From assembly GCF_016908325.1 (NCBI RefSeq), contig NZ_JAFBDR010000011.1:62001-126000 (forward strand): 64,000 bases of DNA, in the 5' to 3' direction. The translations under genes were made by a program, and so were the position numbers. The notes under the pieces were generated by a model, which was given only the letters and a program-made list of their open reading frames with translations, ran no database searches and was not told the DNA's origin. Position 1 is the stretch's first letter. Every line of letters starts with the position of its first letter. This DNA is from Aquibacillus albus (GTDB lineage Bacteria; Bacillota; Bacilli; Bacillales; Amphibacillaceae). Below are positions 6,996 to 16,326 of this stretch, piece after piece.

Positions 6996-8666
6996 GTGAC
7001 GGTTCGCACATTAGATGGAACTACTTTTGCAGAAATGGTTCTTTTAGGATCACAACATTTGATGAACAATGCCAAGATGATTGATGCTTTAAACGTATTC
7101 CCTGTTCCAGATGGAGATACAGGAACAAATATGAATTTATCGATGACATCAGGTGCTAATGAGGTAAGGAAAGTCAATTCGGACGATGCAACCGATGTGG
7201 CCCAATCCTTATCGAAAGGATTACTTATGGGTGCACGTGGTAACTCAGGTGTAATTTTATCTCAGTTGTTTCGTGGCTTTGCCAAAGGTGTAGAGGGAAA
7301 GAAGACGTTAACAACACAAGATTTTGCAGATGGACTGGATGTTGGTGTTAAAACTGCTTATAAGGCTGTTATGAAGCCAGTAGAAGGTACAATATTAACC
7401 GTTGCAAAAGACACTGCTAAAAAAGCCCAAGGCGCTGCCCAAAATTCCGATGATTTTGTAGAGTTTATGGATGCAGTGTTAGAAGCAGCAAAGCAGTCTT
7501 TAAAGCGAACTCCTGAATTGTTACCTGTCTTAAAAGAAGTAGGTGTCGTTGATAGTGGTGGGCAGGGCCTTGTCACCATTTATGAAGGATTCTTAGCTTC
7601 ATTAAAGGGAGAAAAACTACCAGAAACAAATGCTAACTCTGTCGATATGAACGACATGGTTAATGCTGAACACCATAAGTTAGCTCAAGACTTTATGCAT
7701 TCGGATGACATAGAGTTTGGTTATTGTACAGAGTTTATGGTGAAGTTTGAGGATGAAAAATTGGCTAATACACCATATAATGAAGAGACTTTTCGCAATG
7801 AGTTAAGTGAATATGGGGACTCTCTTCTAGTTGTTTCAGATGATGAAATAGTAAAAGTCCATGTTCATGCAGAGGAACCTGGAGAAGTGTTGAATTTAGG
7901 GCAACGTTATGGCAGCTTTATCAATATTAAAGTGGAAAATATGAGAGAACAGCATTCCACCATTGTTGGTGGTGATAAAAAGATACAGGATGTAAAACCG
8001 AAAGAAAAATCAGAATATGCTATTGTTTCTGTTGCGATGGGAGAAGGTGTAAAACAGCTTTTTGAAAGCCTTGGTTCTACGGTTGTGATCCAAGGTGGAC
8101 AGACAATGAATCCAAGTACACAAGATATTACAAATGCTATTAAAGAAGCAAACGCAAAAAATGTTATCCTTCTTCCTAATAATAAAAATATTGTAATGGC
8201 AGCAGAGCAGGCTGCCGAAATTGCAGAAGAGAATGTGGTCGTTGTTCCAACAAAAACAATTCCTCAAGGCATGAGTGCACTATTAGCATTTCATCCAGAC
8301 ATGAATCTAGATGAAAACAAGCAAAGTATGGAAGAATCAAGCCAATTAGTAAAAACTGGCCAAGTTACTTATGCAGTTCGGGATACTCAAATTGATGGAA
8401 TGATGATTGAAAATGGTAACTTCATGGGATTGGCAGACGGGCATATAAAAGCTACTGATAAAGATAAATTGCAAGTATGTAGGCAATTGTTAAATGAGAT
8501 GATTGATGAGGATGACGAAATCATTACCATTTTACAAGGCGAAGATGCCAGTGATGAGGAAATAGAAGAGATAGAAAAGTATCTTGAAGAAAATTATGAT
8601 GAAATCGAAATGGAGGTCCACAAGGGTAACCAGCCAATTTATTCGTTCATTTTTGCGATTGAGTAA
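6996..8666 (+). CDS. fakA: DAK2-domain fatty acid kinase subunit FakA-like protein YloV
   Basis: Homologue of FakA, the ATP-binding kinase subunit that, with a DegV-type fatty acid carrier (FakB), makes acyl-phosphate from exogenous fatty acids. The N-terminal DAK2-like domain has the metal-binding VPDGDTGTNM motif near residues 38-47 and GARGNSGVILSQ. A middle domain and a C-terminal GDD/DAK1-like region follow, including NNKNIVMAAEQAA. An in-frame TTG lies at 6990, but GTG at 6996 gives the family N-terminus (TVRTLDGTTF) and the better distance from SD AGGAGG. About 556 residues, full length. No FakB gene is adjacent. Confidence 0.9.
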   Translation: MTVRTLDGTTFAEMVLLGSQHLMNNAKMIDALNVFPVPDGDTGTNMNLSMTSGANEVRKVNSDDATDVAQSLSKGLLMGARGNSGVILSQLFRGFAKGVEGKKTLTTQDFADGLDVGVKTAYKAVMKPVEGTILTVAKDTAKKAQGAAQNSDDFVEFMDAVLEAAKQSLKRTPELLPVLKEVGVVDSGGQGLVTIYEGFLASLKGEKLPETNANSVDMNDMVNAEHHKLAQDFMHSDDIEFGYCTEFMVKFEDEKLANTPYNEETFRNELSEYGDSLLVVSDDEIVKVHVHAEEPGEVLNLGQRYGSFINIKVENMREQHSTIVGGDKKIQDVKPKEKSEYAIVSVAMGEGVKQLFESLGSTVVIQGGQTMNPSTQDITNAIKEANAKNVILLPNNKNIVMAAEQAAEIAEENVVVVPTKTIPQGMSALLAFHPDMNLDENKQSMEESSQLVKTGQVTYAVRDTQIDGMMIENGNFMGLADGHIKATDKDKLQVCRQLLNEMIDEDDEIITILQGEDASDEEIEEIEKYLEENYDEIEMEVHKGNQPIYSFIFAIE

Positions 8667-8715
8667 GAATCAGTTTTTTCTTTTCGAGTTACCTTTCAAT
8701 AAAGGAACGATATGT

Positions 8716-8755
8716 CGTAAAAAACGCTCGGTCAATTGACCGAGCGTTTTTTACG
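8716..8755. terminator. Bidirectional terminator, perfect 40-nt palindrome
   Basis: From 8716 to 8755 the sequence equals its own reverse complement: CGTAAAAAACGCTCGGTCAA, then its complement ending TTTTTTACG. T-runs exist on both strands. It ends fakA transcription. Confidence 0.9.
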
Positions 8756-8808
8756 CTTACTTCGTTTTTTACTACACAATTGACCTATAATGCGACATAA
8801 CTGCAATG

Positions 8809-8932
8809 TTGATTTCCGCTATGGGCAGTCGCTTTCCGCGGGCAACGCTTCAACTTCCTCGGAAGAAAACCACTTCCTGCGGGATTTTCAGCTGTTGCTT
8901 TTCCCGCAGGAGTCGACTGCCCTACGCCTCTT
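8809..8932. repeat. Palindromic intergenic repeat (family A, full copy)
   Basis: About 125 bp of imperfect palindrome, richer in GC than the neighbourhood. The left arm GGGCAGTCGCTTTCCGCGGG (8823-8842) matches the complement of the right arm at 8901-8922 (GGGCAGTCG...CTGCGGGAA when reversed). No credible protein frame. It strongly resembles a repeat I recall as common between genes in Bacillaceae (from memory, not checked). A fragment of the same family lies at 37768-37811 and shares TCGCTTTCCGCGGG and CTCTTATATAAG. Confidence 0.75.
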
Positions 8933-8987
8933 ATATAAGCAATTTTTTTATATGCGTTATCAGACCATGTGAAAGATGGGAGTTATT

Positions 8988-9020
8988 GTAAAGTAATCTA
9001 GTACTATCCAATTACTTTAC
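8988..9020. repeat. 10-bp inverted repeat upstream of sdaAB
   Basis: GTAAAGTAAT (8988-8997) and ATTACTTTAC (9011-9020) with a 13-nt spacer, followed by TTTCTTTTTT. It could be an intrinsic terminator or an operator. No gene upstream needs a second terminator, because 8716-8755 already serves. A -10-like TATACT follows at 9045. The 8667-9082 gap otherwise holds only the terminator and repeat listed. Confidence 0.4.
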
Positions 9021-9082
9021 TTTCTTTTTTAAATAGTCAAACGTTATACTATTAGTAGAATGTAATAATTGGTGGTGTAGAG

Positions 9083-9745
9083 ATGAAGTATAAATCCGTT
9101 TTTGATATCATCGGTCCAGTAATGATAGGACCGTCTAGTTCACACACAGCAGGTGCAGCTAGACTCGGTAGAGCTGCACGAACACTTTTTGGTCAAGAAC
9201 CAACTTGGGCAGAGATATATTTATACGGTTCATTTGCCAAAACCTATAAAGGACATGGTACTGATGTTGCAATAGTAGGAGGTTTACTAGGATATTCCAC
9301 TGATGATAAAAGAATTTCTAACGCATTAGAAATAGCAGAGAAAAATGGTTTGAACATTCGTTTTCATGAAGATGAGGCCTCAACAGAACATCCAAATACT
9401 GCAAGAATAAAGATTGGAAATGAAAAGAGTGAATTAGAGTTAGTTGGGATTTCTATAGGTGGAGGTAAAGTAGAAATTACCGAGCTAAATGGTTTTGAAC
9501 TTCATTTATCAGGGAATCATCCAGCCATTTTGGCTTTACACAATGACCGATTTGGAGCAATTGCATCAGTTACTCATATTTTGGCAAAGTACCAAATTAA
9601 TATTGGTAGAATGGAAGTTGCTCGAAAAGATGTAGGTGAAGAGGCAATGATGGTGATGGAGGTTGACCAGAATGTTGATGATTCTATTCTTAGGGAATTA
9701 GAACGCGCAGATCATATATTGCAAATAGCTAAAATTGTTGATTAA
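9083..9745 (+). CDS. sdaAB: L-serine dehydratase, beta subunit
   Basis: Beta subunit of the two-subunit iron-sulphur L-serine dehydratase, which deaminates serine to pyruvate and ammonia. Residues about 14-30 carry GPVMIGPSSSHTAGA, the family's substrate-site signature. The C-terminal part (about 148-220) is an ACT regulatory domain. 220 residues, as in B. subtilis. The alpha subunit follows after 41 bases. SD GGTGG lies 9 bases before the ATG. Confidence 0.95.
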   Translation: MKYKSVFDIIGPVMIGPSSSHTAGAARLGRAARTLFGQEPTWAEIYLYGSFAKTYKGHGTDVAIVGGLLGYSTDDKRISNALEIAEKNGLNIRFHEDEASTEHPNTARIKIGNEKSELELVGISIGGGKVEITELNGFELHLSGNHPAILALHNDRFGAIASVTHILAKYQINIGRMEVARKDVGEEAMMVMEVDQNVDDSILRELERADHILQIAKIVD

Positions 9746-9786
9746 TACATATATGCTAAAAAAAGTCGTGAGCCAATATATAAGGA

Positions 9787-10680
9787 GTGGTAACAATTTT
9801 TCGTAATGTTGCGGAACTAATTAATATTACCGATAAAAGAAATACCTCGATTTCAGAAGTAATGATTCAACAAGAAATGGATATTTCAGAAAAGTCTAGA
9901 GAAAAAGTCATAGAACAGATGGAAAATAATTTATCTGTTATGGAAAAAGCAGTGGAAGATGGTCTGAAAGGAGTCAAATCACGATCTGGACTTACCGGAG
10001 GAGATGCAGTATTGTTACAAAAATATATGAAAGAACAAAATCCTCTTTCTGGTCATTTGCTCCTTGATGCAGTTAGTAAGGCTGTAGCTACAAACGAAGT
10101 AAATGCTGCGATGGGAACGATTTGCGCAACTCCAACAGCAGGAAGTGCAGGTTGTGTTCCAGGAGCACTGTTTGCTGTAAAAGAAAAGATAAATCCTACT
10201 AGAGAACAAATGGTTCGTTTCTTATTTACGGCAGGTGCATTTGGTTATGTGGTAGCGAATAACGCATCCATTTCTGGTGCTGCAGGTGGTTGTCAGGCGG
10301 AAGTAGGGTCTGCTGCTGCAATGGCCTCTGCTGCAGTTGTTGAAATCGTTGGTGGAACTCCTCAGCAGAGCGCGGAAGCATTCGCAATCACATTAAAGAA
10401 CATGTTGGGGCTTGTTTGTGATCCAGTAGCTGGACTGGTCGAAGTCCCCTGTGTGAAACGGAATGCTGCAGGTGCATCTAATGCTATTGTATCTGCTGAT
10501 ATGGCACTAGCAGGTATTACTAGTAGAATTCCGTGCGATGAAGTTATTGGTGCAATGTTTCGTATTGGTCGGACGATGCCAACTACGTTAAAAGAAACAG
10601 CAGAGGGCGGATTAGCTGCTACTCCAACAGGACGAGCATTAACTTCTAAAATATACGGAATTCATGTGGAGAAAGAGTGA
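9787..10680 (+). CDS. sdaAA: L-serine dehydratase, alpha subunit
   Basis: Catalytic subunit binding a [4Fe-4S] cluster. It shows NEVNAAMGTICATPTAGSAG, SGAAGGCQAEVG and CDPVAGLVEVPCVKRN, which include the expected cluster cysteines. Listed from GTG 9787, the first conventional start, but that codon shares a base with SD AAGGAG (9782-9787). The family N-terminus MFRNV aligns with an ATT at 9796, spaced 8 bases after the SD, so an ATT start is plausible. The stop overlaps the recG start by 4 bases (GTGA), suggesting coupling. Confidence 0.93.
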   Translation: MVTIFRNVAELINITDKRNTSISEVMIQQEMDISEKSREKVIEQMENNLSVMEKAVEDGLKGVKSRSGLTGGDAVLLQKYMKEQNPLSGHLLLDAVSKAVATNEVNAAMGTICATPTAGSAGCVPGALFAVKEKINPTREQMVRFLFTAGAFGYVVANNASISGAAGGCQAEVGSAAAMASAAVVEIVGGTPQQSAEAFAITLKNMLGLVCDPVAGLVEVPCVKRNAAGASNAIVSADMALAGITSRIPCDEVIGAMFRIGRTMPTTLKETAEGGLAATPTGRALTSKIYGIHVEKE

Positions 10681-12719
10681 GAAGATTGTTGAATGAATCA
10701 GTTATTAACATTAAAGGAGTAGGGGAGAAACTCGAAGAAGCATTGATCGAAATGAATATTCATTCGATAGAAGACCTACTTTTTTATTTTCCTAATAGAT
10801 ATGATAATTATCAAATAAAGCCCTTGCATGAATTGGTACATGATGAAAAGGTGACAATTGAAGGAGAGGTTATCGGAAATCCTTCCTTAACTTTTTATGG
10901 CAGGAAAAAGTCGAGACTAGTCATCAGTCTTCAAGTAGAACACATGGTGGTAAAGGGGATTATGTTTAACAGACCTTTTGCCAAAAAACAGTTACACCCC
11001 GGAGATATTGTGACGTTAACTGGAAAGTGGGATCAGCATCGTCTTCAAATAACAGTTAGTAATTATAAAAAAGGCCGTGCTAAAAGTCAGGATGCGATTC
11101 AACCTATCTATTCATTAAAAGGAAATGTCACAAATAAACAATTTGTTAAATTAGTGAAGACAGCTATCCAGTTGTACGGAAACTACGTTGAAGAAATATT
11201 ACCAGATACGTATTTGATGAATTATAAGTTGCCGAATAGAGAAGATGCGTTAAGACAAATGCATTTTCCTACTAACTTTCAGATATTGAAGCATGCTAAG
11301 CGAAGGTTCATTTACGAGGAATTTTTGTTATTTCAGTTAAAAATGCAATGGATGAAAAAACGAAAAAAAGAAGCAACTATTGGTAATAGTCAAAACTATG
11401 ATGAGCAAAAATTGAGTACTTTTATTAAAAAATTGCCGTTTACATTAACTGGTGCACAACAGCGATCATTAGATGAAATATTGGTGGATATGAAGTCGCC
11501 AAACCGAATGAACCGTCTTTTACAAGGAGATGTAGGTTCTGGAAAGACTGCAGTTGCAGCCATTAGTTTATATGCGTCTATCACCTGTGGAAAACAAGGT
11601 GCTTTAATGGTGCCAACAGAAATATTAGCGGAACAACATTATCAGTCGTTAAAAGAGATGTTCGAAGGGTATGCATCTGTTGCTTTATTAACTGGTTCTA
11701 TTAAAGGAAAAAATAGAAAGGATATTTTGTCTAAAATCCATGCTCACGATGTTGACTTGGTGATCGGTACACACGCTCTTATCCAGGATGAGGTTGTTTT
11801 TTCTGATTTAGGAATGGTAGTTGTAGATGAACAACACCGATTTGGGGTGAGACAACGTCGAACATTAAGAGAAAAAGGGCTATATCCAGATGTATTATTT
11901 ATGACTGCAACACCAATACCAAGGACACTTGCAATTACTACGTTCGGCGATATGGATGTTTCACAAATTGATGAAATGCCTAGTGGAAGAAAGGAAGTTG
12001 AAACGTATTGGGTAAAGGATAACATGTTAGATAGAGTTTTAACATTCATAAAAAGGGAAGTTCAACAAGGGTATCAGGCTTATGTTATTTGTCCTTTAAT
12101 TGAAGAATCAGATAAGCTGGATATCCAAAATGCTGTGGATTTATATCATCAACTACAAACCTATTATGAACCTGAAATAAAGGTTGGTTTAATGCATGGG
12201 AGGTTACACGTAGACGAAAAGGAAGAAGTCATGCATCAATTTTCAATGAACGAAATTCAGGTACTCGTTTCAACAACAGTCGTTGAGGTAGGTGTCAACA
12301 TTCCCAATGCAACCGTGATGGTTATCTATGATGCAGAAAGGTTTGGTCTTTCCCAGTTGCATCAGTTAAGGGGGAGAGTTGGTAGAGGTGACGCACAAAG
12401 TTATTGTATTTTAGTAGCTGATCCTAAAGGGGAAGTTGGAAAAGAAAGAATGCGAATCATGACTGAAACAACGAATGGTTTTGAATTATCTGAACAAGAT
12501 CTACAGCTAAGGGGACCTGGTGATTTTTTTGGGAAAAAACAAAGCGGGTTACCTGACTTCAAAGTTGCAGATGTAGTACATGACTATCGGGCGTTAGAGA
12601 CAGCGAGAAGGGATGCACAATCCATTATTCAATCAGAATTACTACATGATAAATTATATGAAAAGTTACACGCATTATTAAAACAAGATGAACAGTTAAA
12701 CGGGGATGCTTTAGATTAA
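10677..12719 (+). CDS. recG: ATP-dependent DNA helicase RecG
   Basis: Branch-migrating helicase that reverses stalled forks and processes recombination intermediates. The N-terminal wedge/OB domain (about 50-160) precedes a superfamily 2 helicase core. Walker A LLQGDVGSGKTAVAA lies near residue 280, DEQH box VVVDEQHRFG near 381, then TATPIPRT, and motif VI-like QLRGRVGRGD. 680 residues, full length. The GTG start overlaps the sdaAA stop; the next gene, fapR, has its own promoter. Confidence 0.96.
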   Translation: MRRLLNESVINIKGVGEKLEEALIEMNIHSIEDLLFYFPNRYDNYQIKPLHELVHDEKVTIEGEVIGNPSLTFYGRKKSRLVISLQVEHMVVKGIMFNRPFAKKQLHPGDIVTLTGKWDQHRLQITVSNYKKGRAKSQDAIQPIYSLKGNVTNKQFVKLVKTAIQLYGNYVEEILPDTYLMNYKLPNREDALRQMHFPTNFQILKHAKRRFIYEEFLLFQLKMQWMKKRKKEATIGNSQNYDEQKLSTFIKKLPFTLTGAQQRSLDEILVDMKSPNRMNRLLQGDVGSGKTAVAAISLYASITCGKQGALMVPTEILAEQHYQSLKEMFEGYASVALLTGSIKGKNRKDILSKIHAHDVDLVIGTHALIQDEVVFSDLGMVVVDEQHRFGVRQRRTLREKGLYPDVLFMTATPIPRTLAITTFGDMDVSQIDEMPSGRKEVETYWVKDNMLDRVLTFIKREVQQGYQAYVICPLIEESDKLDIQNAVDLYHQLQTYYEPEIKVGLMHGRLHVDEKEEVMHQFSMNEIQVLVSTTVVEVGVNIPNATVMVIYDAERFGLSQLHQLRGRVGRGDAQSYCILVADPKGEVGKERMRIMTETTNGFELSEQDLQLRGPGDFFGKKQSGLPDFKVADVVHDYRALETARRDAQSIIQSELLHDKLYEKLHALLKQDEQLNGDALD

Positions 12720-12727
12720 GTAGAAAC

Positions 12728-12756
12728 TTGCATAATTTCATGACGTATTATATATT
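12728..12756 (+). promoter_or_regulatory. Sigma-A promoter of the fapR-plsX-fab operon
   Basis: -35 TTGCAT (12728-12733), 17-nt spacer, -10 TATATT (12751-12756). The predicted start of transcription falls within the adjacent FapR operator. Confidence 0.6.
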
Positions 12757-12760
12757 ACTA

Positions 12761-12779
12761 TTAGTACCTAGTCATAATT
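12761..12779 (+). promoter_or_regulatory. FapR operator
   Basis: TTAGTACCTAGTCATAATT differs in one or two bases from the B. subtilis fapR operator as I recall it (TTAGTACCTAGTCTTAATT). It starts 4 bases after the -10, overlapping the transcription start. FapR binding here would block the operon, and malonyl-CoA would relieve it. Confidence 0.8.
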
Positions 12780-12864
12780 ACTTGTAATAATAATTTGTGA
12801 TGTCTTACTTTGACCAAAACATTCTTTAATCAACTGATTAAGATGTAAATGGACGGTGTATACA

Positions 12865-13437
12865 ATGAAAAGAAGTAAAAAAGATAGACAGCATCTATTA
12901 CAACAAACAATAGAAGATATGCCGTTTATTACAGATGAAGAATTGGCAAAACGGTTTGGGGTAAGTATTCAAACGATTAGGTTGGATCGTATGGAGCTAG
13001 GAATTCCAGAACTAAGGCAAAGAATTAAGTCTGTTGCTACGTTCCAATGGAATGAGAAAGTAAAGGCATTATCTATTGATGAAGTTATTGGTGAAATTAT
13101 AGATTTGGAGCTAGATAATCGTGCTATCTCCATTTTAGATATCGGGCATGAACATGTTTTTTCCAGAAATAAAATTGCAAGAGGGCATCATTTATTTGCA
13201 CAGGCCAATTCTCTTGCAGTGGCTGTAATAGATGATGAGCTTGCTTTAACAGCAGGAGCTGAAATAAAGTTTACCAGACAAGTAAGTGAAGGAGAACGTG
13301 TAGTTGCAAAAGCAAAGGTTTTAAGTACGAACCGAAAAGATAGGACGAGTGTTCAAGTAGAAAGTTATGTAGATAGTGAAAAAGTATTTTCAGGATTATT
13401 TGAAATGTTTCGTTCAAATGAACAAAAAGGAGATTAA
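12865..13437 (+). CDS. fapR: Transcription factor FapR (malonyl-CoA-responsive lipid repressor)
   Basis: Repressor of fatty acid and phospholipid synthesis genes in Bacilli, released by malonyl-CoA. Residues about 20-45 ([20 protein letters not shown]) form a DeoR-like helix-turn-helix; the rest is a hot-dog-fold effector domain. ATG at 12865 gives the family N-terminus ([14 protein letters not shown]); a GTG 9 bases upstream is in frame but does not match. 190 residues. It heads its operon behind its own operator, so autoregulation is expected. plsX starts 3 bases after the stop. Confidence 0.95.
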   Translation: MKRSKKDRQHLLQQTIEDMPFITDEELAKRFGVSIQTIRLDRMELGIPELRQRIKSVATFQWNEKVKALSIDEVIGEIIDLELDNRAISILDIGHEHVFSRNKIARGHHLFAQANSLAVAVIDDELALTAGAEIKFTRQVSEGERVVAKAKVLSTNRKDRTSVQVESYVDSEKVFSGLFEMFRSNEQKGD

Positions 13438-13440
13438 GCA

Positions 13441-14445
13441 ATGAAAATAGCGGTTGATGCCATGGGTGGAGATCATGCACCGAAAGAAATAGTTTTAGGT
13501 GCGGTTGAGGCGGTTCAATCTATTTCTGATCTTGAAGTTACATTAATTGGTAACAAAGATAAAATTAACCCTTTTTTATCGGATTCACCTAGGATAAATA
13601 TTATACATACAACAGAAGTTATATCTAGTGAAGATGAGCCTGTTCGAGCAGTGCGTCGAAAAAAGAATGCTTCGTTAGTATTAATGGCTAATGAAGTAAA
13701 AGAAAACCGCGCTGATGCTTGTATTTCAGCAGGAAACACAGGAGCATTAATGAGTGCAGGTCTTTTCATTGTCGGTAGAATAAAAGGAATTGATCGGCCT
13801 GCTTTAAGTCCGACATTACCGACAAAGGATGGAAAAGGTTTTTTATTACTAGATGTTGGGGCGAATGTGGATGCTAAAGCTCAGCATTTACTTCAATACG
13901 CCATCATGGGGAACGTTTATAGTCAAAAGGTGAGAGGAATTTCTTCCCCAAGGGTTGGATTATTAAATGTCGGTACGGAAGAAGGCAAGGGGAATGATTT
14001 AACTAAAAAAGCTTACCAATTGTTGAAGGAAGGGCCGATTCAATTTGTAGGAAATGTGGAAGCTCGTGATCTGCTTGATGGAGCCGCAGATGTTGTCGTA
14101 ACAGATGGATTCAGTGGCAATATTGCATTAAAAACAATTGAGGGAACTGCTTTACATCTATTTTCAATGATTAAAGGAACATTAATGTCTTCTTTTAAAA
14201 CAAAGCTAGCTGCAGGATTAATTAAATCAGATTTAAAAGGCTTAAAAAATCAATTAGACTATTCGGAATATGGCGGAGCCGGTTTGTTTGGCCTAGCAGC
14301 TCCTGTTATTAAAGCGCATGGTTCTTCTAACAGCCGAGCAATATACAATGCAATAAAGCAAGCCTGTCATATGGTTGAATATAATGTAACTGGAACGATA
14401 CAAGAGACGGTTGATCAAATGGATTTGGCACAAGAGGAGGAATAG
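13441..14445 (+). CDS. plsX: Phosphate acyltransferase PlsX
   Basis: Converts acyl-ACP plus phosphate to acyl-phosphate, the acyl donor for PlsY in phospholipid synthesis; peripheral membrane enzyme. N-terminus [34 protein letters not shown] and [13 protein letters not shown] are characteristic. 334 residues, full length. Second gene of the FapR operon, with SD AAAGGAG inside the fapR end. It shares the acyl-phosphate pool with the FakA system encoded upstream. Confidence 0.96.
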   Translation: MKIAVDAMGGDHAPKEIVLGAVEAVQSISDLEVTLIGNKDKINPFLSDSPRINIIHTTEVISSEDEPVRAVRRKKNASLVLMANEVKENRADACISAGNTGALMSAGLFIVGRIKGIDRPALSPTLPTKDGKGFLLLDVGANVDAKAQHLLQYAIMGNVYSQKVRGISSPRVGLLNVGTEEGKGNDLTKKAYQLLKEGPIQFVGNVEARDLLDGAADVVVTDGFSGNIALKTIEGTALHLFSMIKGTLMSSFKTKLAAGLIKSDLKGLKNQLDYSEYGGAGLFGLAAPVIKAHGSSNSRAIYNAIKQACHMVEYNVTGTIQETVDQMDLAQEEE

Positions 14446-14446
14446 C

Positions 14447-15391
14447 ATGAAGAAGGTAGCGTTTATCTTTCCGGGACAAGGTTCGCAGGCGGTAGGTATG
14501 GGACAAGCAATGTATGACACTTTTCCTGAAGTTAAGGAAACTTTTGATAAGGCAGATGACACATTGGGTATAAGCTTGACAGACTTAATGTTTAACGGTC
14601 CTAATGAAGAGCTGACAAATACAGAGAATGCACAACCTGCTTTATTATTAACAAGTGCTAGTATAAATGCTTTACTAAACAAACAGGGTATTTATCCAGT
14701 AATGACTGCAGGGCATAGTTTGGGTGAGTATAGTGCATTAGTAGCTGCCGGATCTTTATCAATCGAAGAAGCACTGCCGTTGGTTAGAAAAAGAGGTCAG
14801 CTTATGGAACAAGCATACCCAAAAGGAAAAGGCGCAATGGCGGCTGTATTAGGAATGAAGCAGGATGAAATGGAAGCAGTACTGAGTGAATTGGACTTGA
14901 AGGAGGAAGTGGTAGATATAGCAAATCTGAATTGTCCAGGTCAAATCGTAATTTCTGGAACTAAACAAGGAGTTGAACTAGCATCTACTCACTTAAAGGA
15001 TAATGGTGCTAAAAAAGTAATTCCTTTAAATGTAAGTGGTCCTTTTCACTCATCCTTAATGAGACCTGCAGCTGAGCAATTTACGGGTGAATTACATAAT
15101 GTAACTATTTCGAATGCTGACATCCCTGTTTTTGCTAATGTTACAGCACAATCAGTAACCGATAAGGAAAAAATTGTTGAACTATTAGTAGAGCAGCTCT
15201 ACTCACCAGTTCGATTTGAAGAAACGATTGAAAATATGTTAAAAGAGAATGTAGATGCAATTGTAGAAATCGGTAATGGAAAAGTGTTAACTGGTCTTGT
15301 AAAGAAGGTTAATCGAAGAACGAAAACTTTTACAATACAAGATCCTGATTCACTTCAGACGTTTATTGAATGGTATAAGGAGGAATCCTAA
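14447..15391 (+). CDS. fabD: Malonyl-CoA:ACP transacylase FabD
   Basis: Moves malonyl groups from CoA to acyl carrier protein for chain elongation. Motifs: [12 protein letters not shown] at the N-terminus, nucleophile serine in [14 protein letters not shown], and the active-site histidine in [10 protein letters not shown]. The ATG at 14447 follows SD GAGGAGG inside plsX and gives the usual [12 protein letters not shown] start. 314 residues. One base separates it from the plsX stop, and its stop overlaps the fabG ATG (TAATG). Confidence 0.96.
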   Translation: MKKVAFIFPGQGSQAVGMGQAMYDTFPEVKETFDKADDTLGISLTDLMFNGPNEELTNTENAQPALLLTSASINALLNKQGIYPVMTAGHSLGEYSALVAAGSLSIEEALPLVRKRGQLMEQAYPKGKGAMAAVLGMKQDEMEAVLSELDLKEEVVDIANLNCPGQIVISGTKQGVELASTHLKDNGAKKVIPLNVSGPFHSSLMRPAAEQFTGELHNVTISNADIPVFANVTAQSVTDKEKIVELLVEQLYSPVRFEETIENMLKENVDAIVEIGNGKVLTGLVKKVNRRTKTFTIQDPDSLQTFIEWYKEES

Positions 15392-16131
15392 TGTTACAGG
15401 GAAAAGTGGCTCTCGTTACTGGGGCATCAAGGGGAATAGGTAGAGCGATTGCGTTAGAGTTAGCAAAACAAGGTGCAAAAGTTGCCGTTAATTTTGCTGG
15501 CAGTGAAGATAAAGCGCAGCGCGTAGTGGAAGAGATACAACAGCTAGGTTCAGAAGCAATTAAGGTTAAAGCTAATGTGTCATTAGAAACAGATGTAAAA
15601 GATATGATTAAACAGGTTGTCAATGAATTTGGCAGTTTAGACATTCTCGTTAACAATGCAGGTATTACAAGAGATAATTTGTTAATGAGGATGAAAGAAG
15701 AAGAATTTGATGAGGTCATCCAAACTAACTTAAAAGGGGTTTTCCTTTGTACCAAAGGTGTTACAAGACAAATGATGAAGCAAAAAAGTGGTAGAATTAT
15801 CAACATTGCTTCTATTGTTGGAGTTAGTGGTAACCCTGGACAAGCGAATTATGTTGCAGCTAAAGCTGGTGTAATCGGATTAACAAAAACAACAGCAAAG
15901 GAATTAGCTTCAAGAAATATACTAGTTAACGCGATTGCTCCCGGTTTCATTGAAACGGATATGACAGATAAATTGTCTGAAGATCAGCAATCAGGAATAA
16001 TGGACATGATTCCTTTGGCTAAGCTAGGAAAGGCTGAAGATGTTGCTCGTGTCGTTCGTTTTCTAGCATCCGAAGATTCTAACTATATTACAGGACAAAC
16101 CATTCACGTTGATGGCGGAATGGTAATGTAG
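15391..16131 (+). CDS. fabG: 3-oxoacyl-ACP reductase FabG
   Basis: NADPH-dependent reductase of the fatty acid elongation cycle, of the short-chain dehydrogenase type. Cofactor loop [12 protein letters not shown] near residue 8, NNAG, the catalytic Ser in NIASIVG, Tyr-Lys in YVAAKAG, and C-terminal [12 protein letters not shown]. 246 residues. Translationally coupled to fabD. Downstream, a structured 195-bp interval separates it from acpA. Confidence 0.97.
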   Translation: MLQGKVALVTGASRGIGRAIALELAKQGAKVAVNFAGSEDKAQRVVEEIQQLGSEAIKVKANVSLETDVKDMIKQVVNEFGSLDILVNNAGITRDNLLMRMKEEEFDEVIQTNLKGVFLCTKGVTRQMMKQKSGRIINIASIVGVSGNPGQANYVAAKAGVIGLTKTTAKELASRNILVNAIAPGFIETDMTDKLSEDQQSGIMDMIPLAKLGKAEDVARVVRFLASEDSNYITGQTIHVDGGMVM

Positions 16132-16134
16132 TTA

Positions 16135-16302
16135 TATAAAGCGGAGGCGACTGTTCAGGTCCGCGTGTATAAGCAAGACACCGTAAAGTGTCCTGGTCTT
16201 TAGGACACATGAGGTGAATTGCTTATATCACCGAGGACCTAGGAGCCGCAGCTAGCCTAATATAAAGCGGAGGCGACTGTTCAGGTCCGGGTGCTTTTTT
16301 AA
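16135..16302 (+). repeat. 29-nt direct repeat and palindromes between fabG and acpA (attenuator-like)
   Basis: A 29-nt string starting TATAAAGCGGAGGCGACTG occurs identically at 16135-16163 and 16261-16289. Between the copies lie TATAAGCAA/TTGCTTATA (near 16168 and 16220), a GTGTCC/GGACAC hairpin (near 16189-16208), and an arm CACCGAGGACCTAGGAGCC...GCAGCT (16230-16252). This arm can pair with either copy. Pairing with the second copy gives a stem followed by CTTTTTT (16294-16300). It is either a tandem MITE-like insertion or an attenuator before acpA. Confidence 0.65.
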
Positions 16303-16326
16303 ACTTTGAAAGGGGGTGAAGTCACG

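Noticed and set aside
8790-8991. Two overlapping 60-61 residue frames
   Set aside because: They lie inside the palindromic repeat, with Ser/Arg/Phe-rich composition set by the repeat and no SD.
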